From: Sulfitobacter sabulilitoris
GTDB lineage: Bacteria; Pseudomonadota; Alphaproteobacteria; Rhodobacterales; Rhodobacteraceae
Assembly: GCF_005887615.1 (NCBI RefSeq)
Contig: NZ_VANS01000007.1
Coordinates: forward strand, 1 to 64,000
DNA: 64,000 nt
Reading direction: 5' to 3'
Shown here: piece after piece, positions 9,125-17,952 of the stretch
Position numbering within the stretch: the first letter of the stretch is position 1
Layout: every line of letters starts with the position of its first letter
Notes under the pieces: generated by a model
The model's database searches: none
Told to the model about the DNA's origin: nothing
Seen by the model: the letters and a program-made list of their open reading frames with translations, nothing else
Translations under genes and position numbers: made by a program

Positions 9125-9501
9125 CCGGTCCGCCCTCCAATGATGCGCCGCCGGGCGCGCCGACGCGCGTTGCAACAGCGGTGCCGTCACATCCACACGC
9201 TCCGAACCTAGCAGATCCCGGGCAGGGCAGGGCAGCGCCGTTCGGTCAGGTCCTACGCCAAATGGCGGAGAGGGGGCGATTGAATGGCTGATACGGGTCC
9301 ACCGTGAAGGGTGTCGTGAGTGCGCGGCGCGCCCATTTGAACGCGCGGGCGTCAGATCGGCTGAAAGGCTTAGTCGGAGGTTCAAATTGCGGGGTCAGGT
9401 GCCGCCCGCCGCCAGTGCACCGTCCTAGTGGCACACCGCATCGAACGGACGGCGGTAAAAAGGTCAGGCGGATCGCGAATGTTAGACAGGAGGAAGTTGC
9501 G
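9125..9501. other. Divergent promoter region between flippase and galE
   Basis: I see no gene in this 377-base gap. It must hold the promoters for the minus-strand flippase operon and for plus-strand galE. The Shine-Dalgarno AGGAGGAA for galE lies at 9489-9496. Long open frames extend into the gap from both genes, but they have no protein-like character. Confidence 0.5.
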
Positions 9502-10656
9502 TTGACTGCACCGAAACCGATTTCGCCGCTGGTATTGGCGACCGGGGGCGCTGGATTTGTCGGCTCCCACGTCGTCGTCTCGTTGCTGACCTGCGGTTTC
9601 GACGTCGTCGTGCTCGACGATTTCAGCAATTCGCAAGTCGAGGCGGCGCGGCGGATCAACAAACTCGCCGGCGGCCGCAGGGCCAAGTTCGTGCGCGGTG
9701 ACGTTGCCGATCTGCGCACGCTTCGCGACCTCTTCCGGACGCACCGTTTCGACGCGGTCATACATTTTGCCGGATTGAAGGCGGTGGGGGAATCCGTCGC
9801 AGCGCCCGAACGGTACTACGATGTGAATGTCTCGGGATCGGCGCGACTGCTCGCGACGATGGCCGAGCATGATGTGAGCCGTTTTGTCTTTTCATCCTCC
9901 GCGACCGTCTACGGTCTGGCGGAAAAGGTTCCTATTGCGGAAGACGCCCCGCTGGACCCGACCAACCCTTACGGCCGGACAAAGCTCATCGTCGAGACGC
10001 TTCTGGCGGATGTCGCCGCCGCGCGAACGCAGACGCAGATTGTCATGCTGCGTTATTTCAACCCGGTCGGCGCACATCCGAGCGGCATGTTGGGCGAGGA
10101 TCCCATCGGGGAGCCGACAAATCTTTTTCCGCTCATCGCACGCAGCGTGGGACTTGCCGGGCAGCCGCTCAGGATATTCGGCACGGATTATCCGACGCCG
10201 GACGGAACCTGCATTCGCGACTACATCCATGTCCAGGATCTGGCGGATGGTCACATCGCTGCCCTCAGCGCGCTCCTCTCGACGGACCTGGCGCGCGGTG
10301 TCGCGCTTCCGATCAATCTCGGTAACGGTCACGGCGCCAGCGTTCGGCAGGCGGTCGCCGCGTTCGAGGTGGCATCGGGCCGCACCGTGCCGACGATCGA
10401 CGCGCCTCAGCGGCCCGGCGACGTTGCCGCAAGTATTGCCGATCCGTCGCGTGCCGCAGCACTGCTGGGCTGGCGCCCCCGCCGCGATCTGGATGCGATG
10501 TGCCGCGACATGTGGCGGTTTCGTGTCTTGAACCCGCAGGGATATCGCGACGCCGCCGAGGAACATGAGACACCGCGCTTTGCACCATCGCCGCCCCCCG
10601 TGTTGGCAGGCGCGCCGCCCACGTTCACAGATGCCATTCGCGGCGATACGCGATAA
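9502..10656 (+). CDS. galE: UDP-glucose 4-epimerase
   Basis: A 384-residue extended short-chain dehydrogenase. TGGAGFVGSH is the NAD-binding loop, the catalytic set is SSSATVYG followed by NPYGRTK (Ser/Tyr/Lys), and ILRYFNPVGAHPSG-type sequence (MLRYFNPVGAHPSG here) is characteristic of GalE. It interconverts UDP-glucose and UDP-galactose, supplying galactose for EPS. The C-terminus has about 40 extra residues of low complexity. I assign a TTG start at 9502 because a strong AGGAGGAA sits about 7 bases before it and the alignable protein starts 11 residues later. The SDR gene follows after 30 bases. Confidence 0.85.
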   Translation: MTAPKPISPLVLATGGAGFVGSHVVVSLLTCGFDVVVLDDFSNSQVEAARRINKLAGGRRAKFVRGDVADLRTLRDLFRTHRFDAVIHFAGLKAVGESVAAPERYYDVNVSGSARLLATMAEHDVSRFVFSSSATVYGLAEKVPIAEDAPLDPTNPYGRTKLIVETLLADVAAARTQTQIVMLRYFNPVGAHPSGMLGEDPIGEPTNLFPLIARSVGLAGQPLRIFGTDYPTPDGTCIRDYIHVQDLADGHIAALSALLSTDLARGVALPINLGNGHGASVRQAVAAFEVASGRTVPTIDAPQRPGDVAASIADPSRAAALLGWRPRRDLDAMCRDMWRFRVLNPQGYRDAAEEHETPRFAPSPPPVLAGAPPTFTDAIRGDTR

Positions 10657-10686
10657 CGTCATTTACCGTTTAGAAAGGTCCACAAG

Positions 10687-11739
10687 ATGCGTGTTCTCGT
10701 TACCGGAAACCGAGGATATATCGGTTCGCTTATGACTCCAATCCTCAGCAGTGCCGGGCATGATGTCGTCGGGCTGGACGTCGATCTTTACCGGAACTGC
10801 GGCTATGCGCCCGGCGGCGCACTTCCCGATACGCCCACCATCATCAAGGATGTCCGTGACGTTGTCGCGGCCGACCTCCAGGGCTTCGACGCGATCATAC
10901 ACCTCGCAGCGCTGTCGAACGATCCGCTCGGCGATCTGGATGAAAGTGTCACCTACAGTATCAATCACCAGGGCAGCGTTAGACTTGCCAAGCTGGCAAA
11001 GTCGGCCGGCGTCAAGCGGTTCCTCTTTGCATCATCGTGCAGCAATTACGGTCGGGCCGGCGACGGAATGGTCAACGAGGACAGCGCGCTTTCCCCGGTC
11101 ACGGCCTACGGGCGCTCCAAGGTCATGAGCGAACGCGACATCGCGCCCCTGGCGGACGAAACCTTTTGCCCGACGTTCCTGCGGCCCGCGACGGCCTACG
11201 GGCTTTCGCCACGGCTGCGCTTTGACATCGTCTTGAACAACCTGGTCGCCTGGGCGGTGGCGAAGGGGGTCATTCTGCTCAAGTCGGATGGTAGTCCGCT
11301 CAGGCCCATCGTTCATATCGAGGACATCTCGCGTGCTTTCCTCGCAGTGCTGGAGGCACCGGTTGCCAAGGTCTGCGGCGAAGCCTTCAACGTCGGTTCG
11401 ACGACCCAGAACTACCGGATCAAGGATATCGCCGAAATCGTTTCCGAAGTCGTGCCGAACTGCAGGGTGGAATTCGCCGCCGATGCGGGCCCCGACACAC
11501 GGTCGTACCGCGTTGACTTCGGCAAGTTGGAGCGCGTTCTACCGGGCGCGCGTCCGCAGTGGGATGCCCGGTTGGGTGCGCAGGAGCTTTACGCAGCCTA
11601 CAAGACCGCGCCTGCCGACGTCGAGGCGTTCGAGGGTCCGAGGTATCAGCGCATTGGTTGTATTCGGAACCTGATCGCATCCGGCGTGATCGACAAGGAC
11701 CTCCGGTTCAGGGAGTCGGCAGTCACTGCTGCGGTCTGA
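10687..11739 (+). CDS. NAD-dependent epimerase/dehydratase (SDR)
   Basis: A 350-residue extended SDR nucleotide-sugar enzyme: [16 protein letters not shown] (cofactor loop), ASSCSNYG and TAYGRSK giving the Ser-Tyr-Lys catalytic set, then FLRPATAYG. It acts on an activated sugar, but the substrate cannot be read from sequence. It is followed after one base by a DUF4910 gene and lies near RfbC, a C-methyltransferase, RfbF and a PIG-L deacetylase. It may therefore be a dehydratase, epimerase or reductase of a branched or deoxy sugar pathway. Confidence 0.8.
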   Translation: MRVLVTGNRGYIGSLMTPILSSAGHDVVGLDVDLYRNCGYAPGGALPDTPTIIKDVRDVVAADLQGFDAIIHLAALSNDPLGDLDESVTYSINHQGSVRLAKLAKSAGVKRFLFASSCSNYGRAGDGMVNEDSALSPVTAYGRSKVMSERDIAPLADETFCPTFLRPATAYGLSPRLRFDIVLNNLVAWAVAKGVILLKSDGSPLRPIVHIEDISRAFLAVLEAPVAKVCGEAFNVGSTTQNYRIKDIAEIVSEVVPNCRVEFAADAGPDTRSYRVDFGKLERVLPGARPQWDARLGAQELYAAYKTAPADVEAFEGPRYQRIGCIRNLIASGVIDKDLRFRESAVTAAV

Positions 11740-11740
11740 G

Positions 11741-13051
11741 ATGGATTTGACTCCGACCGGGATGGAGAGGGACACCGCCGCACCGACCCTCGGGGCGCGG
11801 ATCCACGCGATCGCTGCCGAGTTGTATCCGATCTGCCGGAGCCTTGCGGGACCCGGCGCGCGCGCGACGCTCGATGTTGTCGAAAGGCAAATTGCGCTGA
11901 AGCGGGTCGAAACGCCGACCGGCACACCGGCGCACGACTGGGCGACACCGCTGGAATGGCGCGTGCACGACGCCTGGATCCGAGATCCTTCCGGGCGCGT
12001 CGTCGTGGATTTCAGCGACTGCAATCTGCATGTTCTGAACTACAGCGTCGCTTTTCGCGGACGGATGACGCTTGATGCCCTGCGCAGCCATATCTTTACC
12101 CTTCCCGAGCAGCCGGACCTGATCCCCTACCGGACATCCTACTACGAAGATCAATGGGGGTTCTGCATGCGGTACGCCGACGTCGAAAAGCTGCCCGCCG
12201 AGGGGCTTTACGACGTCTGCATCGACGCCGAGCATGTCGTCGGCGCGATGAGCCACGGCGAACACCTGATCCGTGGCGACACGGACCGCGAGTTTGTTCT
12301 CACCACGCATATCTGTCATCCGTCACTCGCAAACGACAATTGCTCCGGCATCGCCGTGCTGACCGAACTGGCCAAGACCCTCGCCGGGCGCGATCTGCGT
12401 TGGAGTTATCGTTTTATCTTTGCTCCGGCGACGATCGGGGCGCTTGCCTGGCTGGCGCGAAACCCCGAGGTCGTGGACAGGATCGATCACGGCCTCGTCG
12501 TGTCCTGCCTGGGCGATGCGGGTGGGCCGAATTACAAACGCAGTCGACGCGGCGACGCGCCGATCGACCGCGCGATGGCGCATGTGATGACGGGGGCTGC
12601 TTCAACCGGCACGATCCGCGATTTCGCGCCCGAAGGTTACGACGAAAGGCAGTTCTGTTCCCCCGGGTACGACCTGCCATTCGGCCTTCTACAACGAAGC
12701 ATCCACGCCACTTTTCCGCAATATCACACCTCTGCGGACAATCTCGATTTCATCCGCCCCGAATATCTCGCTGCCTCTCACGACACGATCCTCGAAGCGA
12801 TCGAGATCATCGAGGCAGACTATTGCCCCTTGAACCTGTCGCCGATGGGCGAGCCTCAGCTAGGACGACGAGGTCTTTATGGTCCGGTCGGAGGCGGCGC
12901 GCAGATTTTCGATATCGACGCGATCCGCTGGGTGCTCAACCTCGCTGACGGGTGTCATTCCCTGTTGGACATCGCCGAGCGCTCCGGCCTTCGCTTTCGC
13001 GTGGTGGCCGCCGCCGCAGAGCGGCTTCGGCAGGCCCGGTTGCTCACCTAG
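11741..13051 (+). CDS. DUF4910 aminopeptidase-like protein with winged-helix tail
   Basis: A 436-residue protein of the DUF4910 group found in polysaccharide clusters. It has a zinc-peptidase (M28-like) core: TTHICHPSLANDNCSG carries the His and Asp metal ligands, followed by YDERQFCSPGYDLPFG and YHTSADNLDFI with the last His and Asp. A short winged-helix-like tail (from about residue 385) ends the protein. The true reaction is not established for this family; amide hydrolysis on a sugar substituent is a reasonable inference. It starts one base after the SDR stop and overlaps the convergent rfbC end by 4 bases. Confidence 0.75.
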   Translation: MDLTPTGMERDTAAPTLGARIHAIAAELYPICRSLAGPGARATLDVVERQIALKRVETPTGTPAHDWATPLEWRVHDAWIRDPSGRVVVDFSDCNLHVLNYSVAFRGRMTLDALRSHIFTLPEQPDLIPYRTSYYEDQWGFCMRYADVEKLPAEGLYDVCIDAEHVVGAMSHGEHLIRGDTDREFVLTTHICHPSLANDNCSGIAVLTELAKTLAGRDLRWSYRFIFAPATIGALAWLARNPEVVDRIDHGLVVSCLGDAGGPNYKRSRRGDAPIDRAMAHVMTGAASTGTIRDFAPEGYDERQFCSPGYDLPFGLLQRSIHATFPQYHTSADNLDFIRPEYLAASHDTILEAIEIIEADYCPLNLSPMGEPQLGRRGLYGPVGGGAQIFDIDAIRWVLNLADGCHSLLDIAERSGLRFRVVAAAAERLRQARLLT

Positions 13052-13620
13052 AAGACGGGCTGCGCGCTTTGGGCGGCATCCGCAGGATCGCTGTCACAAA
13101 GACGCGGCCACGACAGATCCTTTTCGCTGATCGCGGTAACGGGTCGTGGCCAAGTGATGCCGATGTCGGAATCGTCGAACCGAATGCCATTGGCAGAACC
13201 GGGCGCGTAGGCGCATGAGATCAGGTAGTGCGTCACCGCATGGTCCGTGAGCGACTGGAAGCCGTGCGCGAAGCCGGCGGGAATATAAAACTGGCGGCCG
13301 TTCTCGGCGCTCAACTCGAACGCGCGCCAGTGGCCATAGCTTTGCGAACCGCTTCTGAGATCGACCGCAACATCCCAGATCGCGCCGGAGACGCAAGAGA
13401 CCAGCTTTACCTCGCCATCGGGGGGGCGCTGAAAATGCAGTCCCCGCAATGTGCCCTTGCGTTTCGACATGGAGCGACTGTGCTGGACGAACTGCGTTTC
13501 CAGGCCGTGCTCGGCGAACTCCCGGGCGCAAAAGGTTCGGGCGAACGCCCCCCGCTCGTCCGTGAAGGGTTCCTGCTCTGTCACGAACAGCCCATCTATT
13601 CCGGTTTCCATGAATTTCAT
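13048..13620 (-). CDS. rfbC: dTDP-4-dehydrorhamnose 3,5-epimerase family protein
   Basis: A 190-residue cupin-fold sugar epimerase. TDERGAFARTFC and LRGLHFQRPPDGEVKLVSC hold the catalytic His, and FYIPAGFAHGFQSL the second conserved His block. Length and order fit RfbC. RfbC acts on 4-keto-6-deoxy nucleotide sugars, but no rfbA, rfbB or rfbD is in the window, so it may act on the CDP-sugar made by the neighbouring RfbF. The frame is open for about 120 codons upstream, but ATG 13620 is the only start that matches the family. It is transcribed toward the DUF4910 gene and divergent from the methyltransferase operon. Confidence 0.85.
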   Translation of the reverse strand: MKFMETGIDGLFVTEQEPFTDERGAFARTFCAREFAEHGLETQFVQHSRSMSKRKGTLRGLHFQRPPDGEVKLVSCVSGAIWDVAVDLRSGSQSYGHWRAFELSAENGRQFYIPAGFAHGFQSLTDHAVTHYLISCAYAPGSANGIRFDDSDIGITWPRPVTAISEKDLSWPRLCDSDPADAAQSAQPVF

Positions 13621-13740
13621 GTCTCGCGCCCTTGCTGTGCACCCGACGTCTGGCAGAACATCATACTGTACCCAAGGGGGCAGAGGCTTCAACTCCTTCC
13701 TCTTAGGAGGGTTGCAATGTCCCAAGGGCGTAGGCCGCCC

Positions 13741-13754
13741 TACCCAATTGGAGT
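13741..13754 (+). promoter_or_regulatory. 14-base motif shared with the promoter at 5313
   Basis: TACCCAATTGGAGT lies in the divergent gap 13621-13874 between rfbC and the methyltransferase operon, about 120 bases before the methyltransferase ATG. It matches the upstream element at 5313-5326 at 13 of 14 positions. The rest of this gap holds no gene; a weak hairpin CTTGA-N7-TCAAG sits near 13830. Confidence 0.35.
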
Positions 13755-13874
13755 TACCCCCCGCCGTATCGCCAAGTTCTGGTGCGCCCGGCCGCACCGT
13801 ACCGTCGGTTGGGTACGGCGCTTGATCACCGGTCAAGCGAAAAGCCGGACGCTGCGGCATAGGGAAAAATATCA

Positions 13875-15164
13875 ATGAACGTTCAAAATGAACTCGGCCA
13901 ATACGCAGATGCGACACATACGTCGCTCTGTCGGCTCTGCGGCGCGGCGCTTCGCCATTCCGTCGTCGACCTCGGAATGTCCCCACCCTGCGAAAGCTTC
14001 CTGCCGCGCGAACTCGTCGACGCCGCCGAGCTCTACTATCCGCTGCATGTGATGGTCTGCGAGGACTGCATGCTTGTCCAGCTTCGCGACTACGTCCAGC
14101 CGGAGGATATCTTTACCGAGTATGCCTATTTCTCCTCCTTCTCGACGAGTTGGGTCGAGCATGCGCGCCAGTTCACGGTCATGGCGACAGAGCGTTTCGG
14201 CCTCGGTCCGCAAAGCTTCGTCGTAGAACTGGCAAGCAACGACGGATACCTTCTCCAGCATTTCGGTCCGCTTGGCGTGCCGGTGCTGGGTGTTGAACCG
14301 GCGGCGAATGTCGCCGCCGCTGCGGAGCGCCGGGGGGTCCCGACCCGTGTCGAATTCTTCGGCACCGCGCTGGCCGACCGGATGCTTGGCGAAGGCCTCG
14401 CGGCGGATCTGATCATCGGCAACAACGTGCTGGCGCAGGTGCCGGATCTGAACGATTTCGTGCAAGGCGCGTCGCGGTTGCTGAAACCCGATGGGGTAGC
14501 GACGTTCGAGTTTCCGCATGTGGGGCGGCTGCTGTCGGAAAACCAGTTCGATACGATCTACCATGAACATTATTCGTACTTCTCTCTTTTGACCATAGAG
14601 CGGATGGCCGCAAATCACGGGCTCCACGTCTTTGACGTCGAGACGCTGCCGACGCATGGTGGCTCGCTGCGCGTGTACCTGGCCAAGATCGGTGCGGCGC
14701 ATGCACCCACCCCTGCCGTGGCCGATTTTCGCGCGTCCGAACGCGCGGAAGGTCTTTATGAACTTGCCACCTACCAGGCATTCGAAGAAAGCGCGCGGCG
14801 CACGAAGCGGGAGCTTCTGGCCTTCCTCATCACGGCGAAAGATCAAGGCAAGACGATCTGCGGCTACGGTGCGCCCGGCAAGGGCAACACGCTTCTCAAT
14901 TACTGCGGCATCGGGACGGATTTCCTCGACTTCACCGTTGATCGCAATCCTTACAAGCATGGCCGGTTCACACCCGGAATGCGGATTCCGATCCAGCCGG
15001 TAGAGGCTATCGACGCGGCAAAGCCGGACTACATCCTGATCCTGCCGTGGAACCTGCGTGACGAGATCGTCTCTCAGATGGGCCATGTCGCGGACTGGGG
15101 CGGTTCGTTCGTTGTGCCAATTCCCCGTGTCGAAATTGTAACTCCTGAAGGGAGATCGCTATGA
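13875..15164 (+). CDS. Zinc-finger sugar C-methyltransferase (TylC3-like)
   Basis: A 429-residue SAM-dependent sugar C-methyltransferase in three parts. An N-terminal zinc-binding domain has Cys pairs in CRLCG (19,22) and CEDCM (62,65). The Rossmann methyltransferase core has FVVELASNDGYLL and IIGNNVLAQVPDL. The C-terminal domain contains ICGYGAPGKGNTLLNYCG. The family adds methyl groups to carbon 3 of 4-keto-deoxy nucleotide sugars, making branched sugars. It is the first of three genes with 4-base overlaps (methyltransferase, rfbF, PIG-L), which strongly suggests a joint pathway. Confidence 0.85.
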   Translation: MNVQNELGQYADATHTSLCRLCGAALRHSVVDLGMSPPCESFLPRELVDAAELYYPLHVMVCEDCMLVQLRDYVQPEDIFTEYAYFSSFSTSWVEHARQFTVMATERFGLGPQSFVVELASNDGYLLQHFGPLGVPVLGVEPAANVAAAAERRGVPTRVEFFGTALADRMLGEGLAADLIIGNNVLAQVPDLNDFVQGASRLLKPDGVATFEFPHVGRLLSENQFDTIYHEHYSYFSLLTIERMAANHGLHVFDVETLPTHGGSLRVYLAKIGAAHAPTPAVADFRASERAEGLYELATYQAFEESARRTKRELLAFLITAKDQGKTICGYGAPGKGNTLLNYCGIGTDFLDFTVDRNPYKHGRFTPGMRIPIQPVEAIDAAKPDYILILPWNLRDEIVSQMGHVADWGGSFVVPIPRVEIVTPEGRSL

Positions 15165-15976
15165 AGGTCGTGCTGTTTTGCGGTGGTCTCGGAACACGGA
15201 TTCGCGAGTATTCCGAAAATGTGCCGAAACCGATGATCCCGATCGGCCATCAGCCGATCATCCGGCATCTCATGCAATATTATTCGGAGCGCGGTCACAC
15301 GGATTTCGTGCTGTGCCTGGGCTACAAGGGGAATGTGATCAAGGATTTCTTCCTCCAGAGCCGACCGCAGACATTCACCGATTGCGTCGTGTCAGCGGGC
15401 GGGCAAAAGGTCGAGGTCCTGGGGGAGGCGGAGCTTGACTGGCGCGTTTCGCTGATCGACACAGGCATCTGGCGCAACATCGGGCAACGCCTCTGGGCGG
15501 TGCGCAGCCAGGTGGAAAAGGAACCGATGTTCCTTGCGAACTACAGCGACGGACTGAGTGACCTCGATCTTGACGGCATGATCCGACGGTTCGAGGAAAG
15601 CGGCAAGGTGGCCTGCTTTCTCGCCGTGCGCCCGCCACTCACCTATCATCTGGTCGATGCGGATGAGGATGGCAGGGTGCGGGAATTCCGGTCTTCGAGT
15701 TCGTCTGATATCTGGATCAATGGCGGCTTCTTCATCTTCCGCTCCGAAATTTTCGACTATATGCGCGATGGCGAAGAACTTGTCCTCGAGCCGTTCACGC
15801 GTCTGATTGCCGAGGATCAGTTGCTTGCCTACAGATACGAAGGATTCTGGCGTTCGATGGACACGCTTCGTGACTGGCAGTCCCTTCAGGACATGGTCGA
15901 GCGCGGCGAGACGCCCTGGCTGACGAAGAACGACGGAGCCCCCGGTAGCCCGGCCCAGAGGGTCGGGTTCTCTTGA
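15161..15976 (+). CDS. rfbF: Glucose-1-phosphate cytidylyltransferase
   Basis: A 271-residue nucleotidyltransferase. LFCGGLGTRIREYSENVPKP is the nucleotide-binding signature, with Lys in the family position, and FLANYSDGLSDLD holds the metal-binding Asp. Length and motifs match RfbF/DdhA, which makes CDP-glucose from glucose-1-phosphate and CTP, the entry to CDP-deoxysugars. The usual next enzyme, CDP-glucose 4,6-dehydratase, is not obvious in the window; the SDR at 10687 could fill that step. It overlaps both neighbours by 4 bases. Confidence 0.85.
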   Translation: MKVVLFCGGLGTRIREYSENVPKPMIPIGHQPIIRHLMQYYSERGHTDFVLCLGYKGNVIKDFFLQSRPQTFTDCVVSAGGQKVEVLGEAELDWRVSLIDTGIWRNIGQRLWAVRSQVEKEPMFLANYSDGLSDLDLDGMIRRFEESGKVACFLAVRPPLTYHLVDADEDGRVREFRSSSSSDIWINGGFFIFRSEIFDYMRDGEELVLEPFTRLIAEDQLLAYRYEGFWRSMDTLRDWQSLQDMVERGETPWLTKNDGAPGSPAQRVGFS

Positions 15977-16626
15977 TCCGGCTGGATCTGCTTGGAGGTC
16001 GTGAACGGCTGTCGCTTCTGTGCATCGGCGCGCACTCGGACGACATTGAGATCGGCGCCGGCGGTCTGATCCTCACGCTGATGCGCGTCGGTGTCCCGGT
16101 CGATGTTCACTGGTGCGTGCTCAGTGCGCAAGGCGTGCGAGGCGAGGAGGCTCGCGCATCTGCTGCGGATTTCCTCGCGGGCGCTGCCTCCCATCATGTC
16201 GATTGCGGTGCATTCCAGGATTCTTTGTTCCCAAGCCAGAGCCCGGCGATCAAATCCTGGCTGATTGACGTGCGAAGTCGATTTTCGCCCGATGTGGTAT
16301 TGGTCCATGGTCGGGACGACGCCCATCAGGATCACCGGGAACTTGCGGCGCTCGCGTGGAACCTGTTCCGCGATCAGGCGATCCTCGAATACGAGATTCC
16401 GAAATGGGACGGCGATCTTGGTCGTCCCAATATCTACGCGGCGATGGAGGCCGCGGTGATGGGTCGCAAGATCGAGTTGTTGGTCCGACATTTTGGCAGC
16501 CAGCGTTCCAAGGACTGGTTCGATCCGGAGACGTTCCGCGGGCTTGCGCGCTTGCGCGGTATGGAATGCCGGGCGCCCGAGCGCTTTGCGGAGGCTTTCG
16601 TCGCTCGGAAACTGCGGATCATCTGA
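15973..16626 (+). CDS. PIG-L family deacetylase
   Basis: A 217-residue zinc-dependent deacetylase of the PIG-L/LmbE fold. GAHSDDIEIGAGG has the His-Asp-Asp ligands near residue 19, and HGRDDAHQDHRE supplies the distal His. Family members remove acetyl from N-acetylglucosamine-type groups on small molecules or glycans. The TTG start overlaps the rfbF stop (TTGA), so translational coupling is likely. In this operon it may deacetylate an amino-sugar intermediate or the nucleotide sugar. Confidence 0.8.
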   Translation: MIRLDLLGGRERLSLLCIGAHSDDIEIGAGGLILTLMRVGVPVDVHWCVLSAQGVRGEEARASAADFLAGAASHHVDCGAFQDSLFPSQSPAIKSWLIDVRSRFSPDVVLVHGRDDAHQDHRELAALAWNLFRDQAILEYEIPKWDGDLGRPNIYAAMEAAVMGRKIELLVRHFGSQRSKDWFDPETFRGLARLRGMECRAPERFAEAFVARKLRII

Positions 16627-16747
16627 ACGCCGGAATTTTATCAAAGCGCGTTGCGCACGCCACAAGCGGCGAACCGACGCTTTAGCTTTGTGCGTGCTAC
16701 CGTTGGATGTTGAATCTGTTCAAAGCGAGAAATGGTATCCGAATGCG

Positions 16748-17470
16748 ATGTCTTTTCATAAACTTCTGACGGCAAAATCAAAACCGATTGTGGAATTCGA
16801 GGCGCTCAACGAATTGCTGGATCGATCCTGAAAATTCCCAGGCGGAGCGTTGATTACTCACGACGATCCTCTCGGCTTGTTGTTTCTCGTCCTCGCAGAA
16901 GGATGGATGGGGCGCTCGACTTCGCTCACCAATAATAGGAGTCAGAAACGGGACATACGTCTGCCGGGTAATTCGTTCTACGCTCACGGATCCGTCGATG
17001 AACACGTCGGCCATGAACTGATTCCGGTCACCGAAGTCGAGGTAAGCGAGTTGCGGAAGCCGACAGACGTCATTCTGCGTCGGAGTTCGCCGGAGGTCGT
17101 CGCGGCCCTGATCCGGGAAGTGGTGCGAGATGCCGGAACCATTTGGGAACATCTTGTCAATATCGGTCGACGTGAACCCAAGGACCAAACGGGGCATCTG
17201 CTTCTTGAGTTGGGCGTACGTCTTTAGTTGATTGGCCTCGGGGGCAGGACGTGTTTCAAATGACCACAGACGCAATGGTTGCGCGCTGATGCGCTCGGAT
17301 TAAACCCGACAAAATTCAATTGTGTGCTCGGCTGGTTGAAAGAATCCGGGCCAGTTGTCTTTCACAATAGTATTTTCGAGATTCAGAATCCGGAAAAGTT
17401 GGTAAAATTTTGCCGATTTCGACTTGTACGATTTTGATCAGATGCGTTGCCTTCGTGTACGGCGGCTCAT
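16748..17470 (+). pseudogene. Crp/Fnr-family regulator, heavily degraded
   Basis: This apparent gap holds a broken Crp/Fnr transcription factor. From ATG 16748 the frame reads an N-terminal stub, an in-frame TGA at about 16829, then a cyclic-nucleotide-like sensor segment ending LVLAEGW, then LPGNSFY, VDEHVGHELIPVTEVEVSEL and NIGRREPKDQTGHLLLELGV, then TAG at 17225-17227. After a frameshift the helix-turn-helix end resumes at 17288 as DALGLNPTKFNCVLGWLKES and FHNSIFEIQNPEKL. A further shift gives the family-like ending ADFDLYDFD. At least three disruptions rule out function. The minus-strand open frame across 16778-17275 is its shadow. The lower GC content of this stretch fits decay. Confidence 0.75.
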
Positions 17471-17952
17471 ATTTGAGCAAATCTCAGATGTATCAAGCTC
17501 AAGGCATAGTCTGACACGGTGAATTTTGCTTCCACCATAAGCCGATCCACGCGAAAATTACCGTTCAAAATCAGTTCAATTTAATGTACTATTATCACAA
17601 ATGGGTATGATAAATGTCATTTTTTTGGGCGAATCTTCGCTTATGCTGATTGTCGCTTATGTTGATTGCCCACGGAGCCTTAAAGACAGCTGTTTGGGTG
17701 ATTTTAATTCTGCGCGAGTTTGTCAAGTCCTGAATTCGTAGAATGCCAAGACTGCAATAATGCAGCTTTGATCTGTCTGGGTAAAGTAGCGGAGTACAAT
17801 TTCTCTGTCGCCGTTTCGGCGATATCCAGAGGCATGTGAAAAAGTTTCTATAATTTTGAGTAAGTCGTCGGAGATCTGGAGGGAATGGGGCATTTCTGTC
17901 TATCGGCAAGATTAACTTTTCATTCGAGTTAAAATTTATGTGGGGGCATAAA
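17471..17952. other. AT-rich upstream region of the EPS regulator gene
   Basis: I see no gene. This stretch is markedly more AT-rich than the rest of the window and carries the tandem repeat at 17637-17668. It presumably contains the promoter of the LuxR-type gene; the Shine-Dalgarno GGGGGC lies at 17942-17947. Confidence 0.5.
17637..17668 (+). repeat. Tandem 16-base repeat, candidate operator
   Basis: TCGCTTATGCTGATTG is followed directly by TCGCTTATGTTGATTG, two 16-base units with one mismatch, about 285-315 bases upstream of the LuxR-type gene. Spacing of one and a half helical turns per unit could suit tandem binding of a regulator. No other copy was noticed in the window. Confidence 0.4.

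Noticed and set aside
16778-17275. A 165-residue minus-strand open frame in the gap before the LuxR-type gene
   Set aside because: The plus strand here carries ordered Crp/Fnr segments, so the minus frame is the shadow of a pseudogene.
17595-17909. A 104-residue minus-strand open frame in the AT-rich gap
   Set aside because: No ribosome site, no recognisable sequence, and it spans the tandem repeat and likely promoter.
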